Both the position numbers and the translations under genes were made by a program. Shown one piece after another: positions 57,130 through 64,000 of a DNA stretch of 64,000 bases. Below the pieces are notes generated by a model. The model was not told where the DNA came from and searched no databases. It was given only the letters and a program-made list of their open reading frames with translations. Position 1 is the stretch's first letter; every line of letters starts with the position of its first letter. This stretch comes from Trichaptum fuscoviolaceum (taxonomy: Eukaryota; Basidiomycota; Agaricomycetes; Hymenochaetales; Trichaptaceae): contig CAJSYZ010000005.1 in the NCBI GenBank assembly GCA_910574455.1, positions 1,798,001 to 1,862,000 of the forward strand, given 5' to 3'.

Positions 57130-59630
57130 AATACAGATTATGAGTGACTTTTGCCCACCTTTCCAGCCCTTTCCTGTATTTGTACTTTCATTGCCGTTAT
57201 CCCTCCACGTGTGTATTCTGAGCTGCTGTATCAACTGTGTATTTTCTTGACGAAAAAAGTATAATGTCTTGAATTCACACCAAAATGCCATTCAGTAATC
57301 TCGTTGTCTTCTTATACAAAGCGAGCCTACTACAAACAACTCAGTCATCGAAGGCTAGTTAAGGCACTGACTGAATTCTGTAGCAGCCTGGGGGTCCCGG
57401 CGCGGGCCCATACTCCACTGCGTAAGTGAATTGTCAGCCGCCTGCATCGCAATCCTTAGCGCATAAAGGGCGCAGCTCAACCGTTGTCTCTCCTCAGTAG
57501 CTACCACCACCATCTCTCCCTCGATTTCAAGGGGGCGTCCTCCATCCCAGGTAACGCCCGCTCGCGACCTCGTCATCGAGCGGTGAGTTAGAGGTGGCAC
57601 TCTCCTGCAGCGATGACGCGCGCACACTCGGGCTACCAGTCCTCCACCCCAGAGCCTCGGGGCGGGGGGCTGCCGCCGGGTGTGCTTGAGACGCGGAGCT
57701 GCAGCCCAGGTACCTGTCAGCTCGAACACAGCGGGTGGGATACACACGTCGGAGTCTCCAGTGCTCCCCCGGTCCAGCGTCGGATGGTGAGTAGGCACGG
57801 GTGGCTGAGAGGTACCGCTCGGTCTCTCGTTCCTGCTTGCTCTCCGGCGCAGACTCCGACGACCGTAGACCCGCTGTTTTGTTTGAGCTGGCAAGGCTAG
57901 TCGACGGGGGAGCGGCTAGCCCTTTCTGTTTATACCAAGCTTGGGCACCGGTCTGAGCAGCTCCTGTGTTTGCGGTATCTCGAGAATGCTCTCAGTCGTC
58001 CCCGAGTACAGTCTCCTTTGGGTTTTGGCTTTGGTGAACACCTTCTTTCGACTCTCACAGTCCCTGCCTAGCTGACGAACATCCTGCCATAGTATGTATT
58101 AGCTGTGAGCTGGATGGTCCTGATAGGGTTTCCCATTCCGTGGGGTGAAGGTACGAGCTTTCTATCGTCACTATGCTGAGAAGGGTCTGCTTTCCATGTT
58201 TTATGTCTGACGTCGAGGGCGAAGAAAGTAAGTCTAAGCATTACTTGGTTTGATGGGCTTTGAGCTGAAACCCTTCCAGTTAGCCGCTTCCAGGAGAATC
58301 CACTTGGTACTCAGACGGGCGGGAGTTCAGGATGGCTCCCGCAGGGAACAAAGGTGCGCGCTTTCCAACGTCACTCGGGTCGTTCAGAGGCTGAAGAGGA
58401 CCACGCTTTGTCTTTTTGTGTTTGTATTTGTGAGCAATCGAACCGTAGGCGTATACCTTTGAAATCGCCTGGCCATTGTGAAGAAAGGTGGGTATTTTAT
58501 GCTGTCCACAACCCGTCCCGGGGCTGAGAAGAGATACGATTTTTTTTTGTGTTTGGACCGAGTGGCGGACGCGAACCCTACTTTTCCTTAGTTCCCAGCG
58601 GTCATGCTCGAGCCTTTCTATTCCTATGATCTTTTGTCTGCCAGGAATTGATTCAACGCCCGACGAGAATAATCGGGGACCATTCCTTTCTAGACAAGAA
58701 CGATTTCCAAACAGGATATACTGGATTATTTCTTTCATCGACGATTTCCCTTGCGAGTGGATGGCCAAGAGTTCTATTGTCGGACACGACTCTCCCATCG
58801 ATAAGGTCAGTAAATCTTTTAGTATAAACATAAGCTCACATCTACTTCGCATCTTTGGATGCCTCCTACGGCGGGCAGTGAATATGCCGCAGAAAGTACT
58901 GTGATGTGGTAAAAAGTAACAATATATATTGTCTCAGATCCTGTAAAAAAGACGTACCAGGATAAATTATAACAAAGTTTTCTCTTGAACAGATGTTCAT
59001 ATGCCTCTACAAGCGTCAGCGATCCGTTGTCTTTCACATATTTATTTGGCACAACCGCCCTCAAATGCATCCAGCTTATTGACTTCAGCATAAGTTTCTA
59101 AGGTTTGTTCTTCTGGTGTCCACTGGCGTGCATTTTCTGTGTCTTCTTGTTTAGCCCTCCCAACCCTTGTGCGTCCCTAATGTTCCCCGCGTATTCGGAG
59201 ACAGTCGACAGAGGGTATCTGCAAGTCAATCTTGTCCATTCGTCTGTGCCAATGTAGAAAGAAATATTGTTCATGCCATTGTAGAGAGTTACCGATTTGT
59301 TAGCCTGAAGCAAATGTCGCTTCGCGCGTTGAGAAGTGGTCGCACATTTGAATTTGTTCGAGCTCGGAATTATGTTATTTTTTCAATTTTTTTGCCGCCA
59401 ACTTGTCCCTCCTCGACAGGGAATGTCAGTGTGATGAAAAGCATACAGTAGATTTGAAAGGACTTGCTACCCGAACGCTCAAGCCCATGCCCACTGGCTG
59501 TTCAGTTCCGCAACTTCCGCTCAAGCTCCGCCTTCAAGAAGAGTTCTTGGAGACGCAAAACAAGGCGAATTGGTATGTTTCGCACCAAAAGGCTTCAGCA
59601 TGGGGCGTCATTAGGTATGAGGACAAGCAT
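57130..59630. repeat. Post-TPR repeat cassette, copy 3
   Basis: Third copy. The TATA-like motif is weaker (GCATAAAGGGC, 57461-57471). GC block with ATGACGCGCGCACACTCG near 57613; module GTGCGCGCTTTCCAACGTC once, at 58345. The right end (59540-59610) matches the end of cassette 2 (GCTTCAG.ATGGG context). The frame from the ATG is again open for about 60 codons (MTRAHSGYQSSTPEPRGGGL...). Confidence 0.55.
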
Positions 59631-59765
59631 AGCAGTATCAGTGTGTTCGTAGGTAAAGGTAAAAGGCAAGGTATAACACGTGCGTGCCAAACCTGCACTG
59701 ACAGTGTATGCGGCTTAAATATAGCGCAGCGCCAATACATTCATCTGAACCGAAGCTGGGCACAC

Positions 59766-61178
59766 ATGCCCGACTCTTGGTCCTGTACAAATACTACCCG
59801 TCGCTCAAATGTTTCCTCAGAGACTATCGCGCTCGACGACGACGAGCTCGTCAGCAGCAGTGTCCGGGTACGCGACGCCCATCGCACACTCGCAGGCGAA
59901 CGACATGGCGTCCGTGCCGTCTATGCAAGTCAAAAAGGTCACCTTGACCTCAAAGAAGAATTGGTGGCTAGGTGTGTGATGTGATCTGCATTTATCCGAC
60001 ACCTTTTTGCTCATGTAGAACACTAGTGGAACTGAATGAGGAGGAGGAGGAGAAGCCGAGCGCGACGGCGAACTCGTTCTCGTCGTCTGAGGAGACGGCT
60101 GTCGTGCACCATGAATCGCATGCTGTGATCTCGCAGCCCTACGCAGACATTGATCCTGGTAGTCGGTCGCCGTCGCCGTCACCGAACACGTCGCCACACA
60201 TATTTCAAGGTAGGTTGGCATTGCGCTCACTGCTATCTTCATATTGGCCTCACTTAGCTTTGCGCAGTGCCCGATCGACATCCATCTGCCATCTTCTCTT
60301 TCCCCACACCGACGACCTACGCCGCACCCCCAAACGCCACCGCACACCTCGCACCATTCGCAACCGGGTCGACGTCTGAACTCTTCAAGTGCATCGTCAA
60401 GAAGCCCGAGGTTGTTTCACTCGAGATCAACGGCGAGATGCAAACCAACGCGTCGGACGTGACGACGCAGTTCCTCGCCGAGCTGCGTGTATACACCACC
60501 GTCTCGCGGCATCGCAACATCGTCGGCTTCCTCGGTTGCCTCGAGGGAGTCGGCATGGTCCTCGAATTCGTCGACGGACACACCCTCCTCGACGTCGTCC
60601 GAACCCGCCCTCCCATAGACAACAAAAGAAAGATCGACATCCACAACCAACTTCTCGACGCGCTCGCGCACCTGCACAGCTTCGGGCTGAGCCACGGCGA
60701 CCTGAGCCTGCTGAACGTGTATGTCACCCGGAACGACACGGTGAAGCTGCTTGACTTCGGGCGGTCTGTCGCAGCGGACTCGAACATCCGCGCGCCGCAC
60801 GCAGAGCCCGAGGACCCCTTCGCCGCATTCGTGCGCTCGAAGAGCGGCGCATACATGCACGCTATGAAGAAGCGGCGTGTCGAGCAGATCCACGTCGGCA
60901 CGCGCCCGTTCACCGCACCAGAAATCCTGCGCGGGGAGTGCACAGACGCGCGTCTCGCGGATGCCTACAGCTTCGGCGTCATCCTCGCGTGCATCGACCA
61001 GGACGCGCTCGTCGACTGCGACCCGGAGATCCAACGGCGGGACATCATCCCGAAGCACTTTGTGGATGGAAGCTCGTTCTTTCGCGAACGCATCGGGTGG
61101 TATCTGCAAAGATGCGATAGACGACGGCGCATTGCTAGAGAGGATAGGATTGCAGTGAAGATGTGGTGGGACGACTAA
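59766..61178 (+). CDS. Protein kinase-like protein
   Basis: Three exons join in frame. The last, long exon (from about 60267) carries a protein kinase domain: FKCIVKKPEVVSLEI (lysine strand), FLAELRVYTTVSRHRNIVGF (C-helix glutamate), GMVLEFVDGHTLLDVV (hinge), LHSFGLSHGDLSLLNVYV (catalytic Asp and Asn in HGDLSLLN), VKLLDFGRSVA (DFG), TRPFTAPEILRGE (APE) and ADAYSFGVILACIDQDALVD. The catalytic loop HGDLS lacks the Arg of HRD, as in many fungal kinases of the FunK/RGC-like group. The glycine loop is not clear. Upstream exons give EELVARTLVELNEEEEEK. The first exon and start are uncertain (alternative ATG at 59487). End is TAA at 61176-61178. Confidence 0.75.
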
Positions 61179-62681
61179 CGCAAAAACGCCATTATAAGTG
61201 CTAATGATCGAGAGCACTCGCACCCGGGTCTGCGTCACCCGGCTCGGTCATATCGTGGGCTCGACGACGACGACAGTTGCTGATATCTGTCCCGGTTAGC
61301 CTCGGACCGCTGGCGGAGCGCCTCGCTGTCCCGCTATCGTTTCGAGGACATCTCTTATTTGGTATACCCATACCTACTCGCATGTTTTCTTTCACTCGCT
61401 CTTTTCTACTGCAAGTTTCATTTCTGTGCAAGAACCATCTCGTCCCATAGGACCATCCCTGTTCTCACTGCTTTGTATAACAAGACCTTGATTTCCCCAC
61501 CCAGCACTCGCCATTTCTCCAACTGTATTTAATCCTGCAATAGTTTCTAATCCATGTCGCAGTAGTAGTTCATGATGCATTGCATGAATATATTTTTAGT
61601 TGTCCAACATTCAACTCAAAGGCAACTTGAACTTCAAGCACTCTACCATTCGAGTTTCTAGACACTGGACTTCCACTGTCTTCCAGCAAGCTCAATGCCG
61701 AGTCGCCTGATCTCCTGGCCTAGAAGATGGACAAGGAACGAGGGACCAAACGAGAGCGCAACGATTGGCTCTCCACTGTCACGCCAAACTCTGATGAAGA
61801 GAATCGAAGATGTAATATTGAATGGCGTATACTTACTCCTGTCGATCCCCCTCACTTACAAAAATAACAATTGAGTCTATCGAGACACCATTTTACCGAG
61901 TGCTTCGAGATCGGCGCAATATTCTCACCACGTCTCCCAGGTTCACAGTACATACTGCGTGTACCGGCATAGCTCACGAAGGTCAACTTGGTAAAAGGCT
62001 CTGAAGCATATGATTACCGCGTCAAAGCGAAGCGGAGTCTTGTTGCAACATGGACATTAATCTAGCGGACTAGCAGGTAGAATATACATATCCATGAAGT
62101 GAGGCGAGGGTACGGGAGGGAAGGAGGGGAGAAAGTCCGAAGAAGGGTTCTCAATTTACTGCACGTAGCAATCAAATCATACGGTACCAAGAAGATATAT
62201 GCTCGGAGGATCGCGGTGCCTGCATAGGATGGGATTGTATCGGAAGCGGTGTGAGTTAGGATATGTAAAGTGTCTGGAAATGTTCAAGAAACTTGAGTCC
62301 GTGCAATGGGAGAGATGAATTAATATATGTGTCAAAGGGAGAAAAAGGGAGGAGTCGAAAAGAGAAACAATGTCTGTCCGGGAAAGCCCCAGAGATCACA
62401 TCAGACGCATGTCCTTTCGTATCGTTATAGACAGAACAGACAGGAGACTCCGGGCCAGTGTCAATAATTCCTCTGGGAAACAGTCCGCGGAACACATAAG
62501 ACGACGAGAAACAGAGAGAGAAACAACAACAGTTAGTGTGAAGATGGGTGGCAATAAAATATAGTGGGGAGGAGAAAAAAACGTTAGTTGAGTCCATGAG
62601 AGGGTTAGTCCCAAATTCATTAGAGCAAGAAAATCCGAGGGATCGGTGAGGAGATGGTTTTGTTCTTTGTCTAGTCATTGG
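61179..62681. other. 1.5 kb intergenic region
   Basis: Contains the kinase 3' UTR on the left and the glyoxal oxidase 3' UTR on the right. A minus-strand frame near 61658-61800 (WRDSGEPIVALSFGPSFLVH...) has some protein-like character after an intron-like GTAAGT...CAG, but no family is recognised and no start is supported. Polypurine tracts on the plus strand (62100-62360) are notable but unexplained. Confidence 0.35.
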
Positions 62682-64000
62682 TCACCGCACCAGCAAGAGG
62701 CCCGCAAGGAGCACAGGTGCGAATAGGGCGTAAATTCCGTGTAATCCGATGGAGGCAGGCAAGGCCCCAGAGCTCTTTGTGCTGCTGTTATCTTGTCCCG
62801 AGGTGGTGGTGCTATTCGACACGATCGTCGCCGCTGGAAGGTCTGCGACTGCGCTCATCGTCTGGGTTCCGATTTTGCCGGAGCCAACCATGACCATCAC
62901 ACCTACGGAGGGGACGCCGTTCACGACAACGAACAACACTTGAGAAAAGAAAGAAGGAAAGAAAAAATGTTAGAGGACAGACAGGAGAGGAAAGGGGGAA
63001 GAGAATGCTTACAAGCTGGCCCAGGAGCAAGGATGGCCGCGTTCGGGGGCAGCTGGCTGACATGCAACACCGCGCTGCCATCCGCGTTCCCGGTATACGT
63101 GCTGTTCAGCTGGACGAAGCGCTGGCCCATGCTGATCGCATGCGTTGAGAAGCCTGTGCGGATCAACACAACCGTCGCGCTCGCCGCATTCTGCACGTTC
63201 CCGAACAGGTCGTCGCTGCTCAGGCTCACATTGAAGTACGCGCCGCCGTAGCTCAGCTGGCTCGGGAGCCCCTGCGGCTCCGGGCGCCGCTCGTTGTAGT
63301 AGTCCGGGTAGAAGCGCTCGACGCGGTACTCCGTGGGGTAGGTCACGCCCGAGCCGACGGTGTAGTCCGCGTTCGGGTTCGAGCCCGAGACGATGACCGC
63401 GCCGTCGGCCAGGAGGATCGCAGACGAGTGGTACATGCGGGGGACGGTGCTCTTGCTGATGCCGTCGCGAGTCCAGCGCTTGCCCGCCGCGGCCGAGGGG
63501 TCGTAGATGGCGGGGGTCATGACGGGGTTGTCCGCATACGACTGCCCGATGGACCACGATGTGTTGCCGTAGCCAGATACACCCGTGTTTGCGCCATTGA
63601 GGCAGAGGACCTTGCCGTTTGGAAGCGCAACAAGCGAGGTCATCGAGCGGCCCTCGAACAATGGATCTTCCTGCTCGTACGACCCAGATTTGTCAGGGGT
63701 GATCTTGACGCAAGACGAAGACGCGGGATACGCGGCGACATTCCAATTCTCTACCCACCTAAGAGAGTAACACACGAAGGGTAAAGATCGCCGTCAGCAA
63801 AGCACATTCAGAAGAAATGGTTACGCCTCCCAAACATGACGGCGGCGCAACCGATTACTAAGAATATTGGAAGAGTTACTCACTGATCAGGCTGCAAGTT
63901 GGTGCCACCGCAGAACAGAACGGTCGCTGTCCAGTTGTTTGCCGGTGTGAGGGGAAGCATCAGGTTGCCCGCACTCGCAGGGTACGTGCGCACAGCATCC
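62682..64000 (-). CDS. Glyoxal oxidase / copper radical oxidase, GPI-anchored (3' part, runs off window)
   Basis: Secreted copper enzyme that oxidises small aldehydes and makes H2O2 for lignin-degrading peroxidases. Visible from the window edge: RTYPASAGNLMLPLTPANNW and TATVLFCGGTNLQPDQ, then WNVAAYPASSSCVKITPD, MTSLVALPNGKVLCLNGANT, VPRMYHSSAILLADGAVIVS (copper His region), RVERFYPDYYNERRPEPQG (axial Tyr), GFSTHAISMGQRFVQLNSTY (second copper His in STHAISMGQR), and LPPNAAILAPGPALLFVVV. The C-terminus is Ser/Thr-rich followed by a hydrophobic end (GIYALFAPVLLAGLLLVR), as for a GPI anchor. The N-terminus, with the radical Cys-Tyr pair's cysteine, lies outside the window. Two introns are seen (62940-63012 and about 63761-63894). 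Confidence 0.93.

Noticed and set aside
60417..61238. 273-codon open frame on the minus strand across the kinase gene.
   Set aside because: It is antisense to the conserved kinase domain; GC-rich codon third positions open the opposite frame. No family resemblance.
61658..61855. Minus-strand frame with WRDSGEPIVALSF considered as a gene end.
   Set aside because: Intron-like signals are present, but there is no recognisable family or upstream exon.
63009..63557. Long minus-strand alternative frame and plus-strand frames inside the glyoxal oxidase gene.
   Set aside because: They are shadows of the clearly conserved oxidase frame; Arg/Pro/Gly-rich composition typical of a wrong frame.

Overview
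This window looks like nuclear DNA of an agaricomycete fungus (Basidiomycota), probably a wood or litter decayer. Genes are packed with many 45-80 nt GT-AG introns, leaders are rich in C and T, and lineage markers are present: a DUF6699-type proline-rich protein, an agaricomycete BTB protein, a GPI-anchored glyoxal oxidase and a CxC2/KDZ transposase. All calls come from reading the translated sequence; no database search was run.

Left third (1-29 kb) is ordinary host sequence: a Zn2Cys6 transcription factor (-), a long gene-poor stretch, Ohr peroxidase (+), malate synthase (-), GET1/WRB (-), a BTB protein (-), a pseudogene block at 14.0-16.9 kb made of splicing factor CLF1 pieces with an acyl-CoA ligase piece inside, a DUF6699-type protein (-), ribosomal protein eL39 (-) divergent from the ER chaperone FKBP2 (+), an NKAP-family splicing protein (+), an HSP20 protein with a long disordered N-terminus (+), and an AFG1-type mitochondrial ATPase (+).

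Middle and right (29-59.6 kb) is a segmental triplication. Each copy has a TPR-only gene followed by a non-coding repeat cassette. Copy 3 is also preceded by a decayed AFG1 copy. TPR1 (29.2 kb) and TPR3 (56.0 kb) are intact. TPR2 (33.3 kb) is broken by a 17.6 kb DNA transposon (34307-51920) with perfect 76 bp terminal inverted repeats.

That transposon is the most interesting object here. It encodes an apparently intact 11-exon KDZ (Kyakuja-Dileera-Zisupton) transposase on the minus strand. On the plus strand it carries cargo: a Spt5-like NGN/KOW protein, two tandem paralogous acidic proteins of no family I recognise, and a protein ending in an AT-hook-like basic tail. A second, nested inverted-repeat element inside it carries a decayed EF3 (elongation factor 3) ABC-ATPase fragment and another unrecognised gene piece. 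It also holds a 164 bp near-perfect palindrome, an 8 x 51 bp minisatellite and an array of 16 bp subterminal repeats. The cargo (transcription-elongation-like, DNA-binding, acidic) suggests a self-contained system acting on chromatin or its own expression, but this is inference.

The right end (59.7-64 kb) has an unusual protein kinase (+) and the 3' part of a glyoxal oxidase gene (-) that runs off the window.
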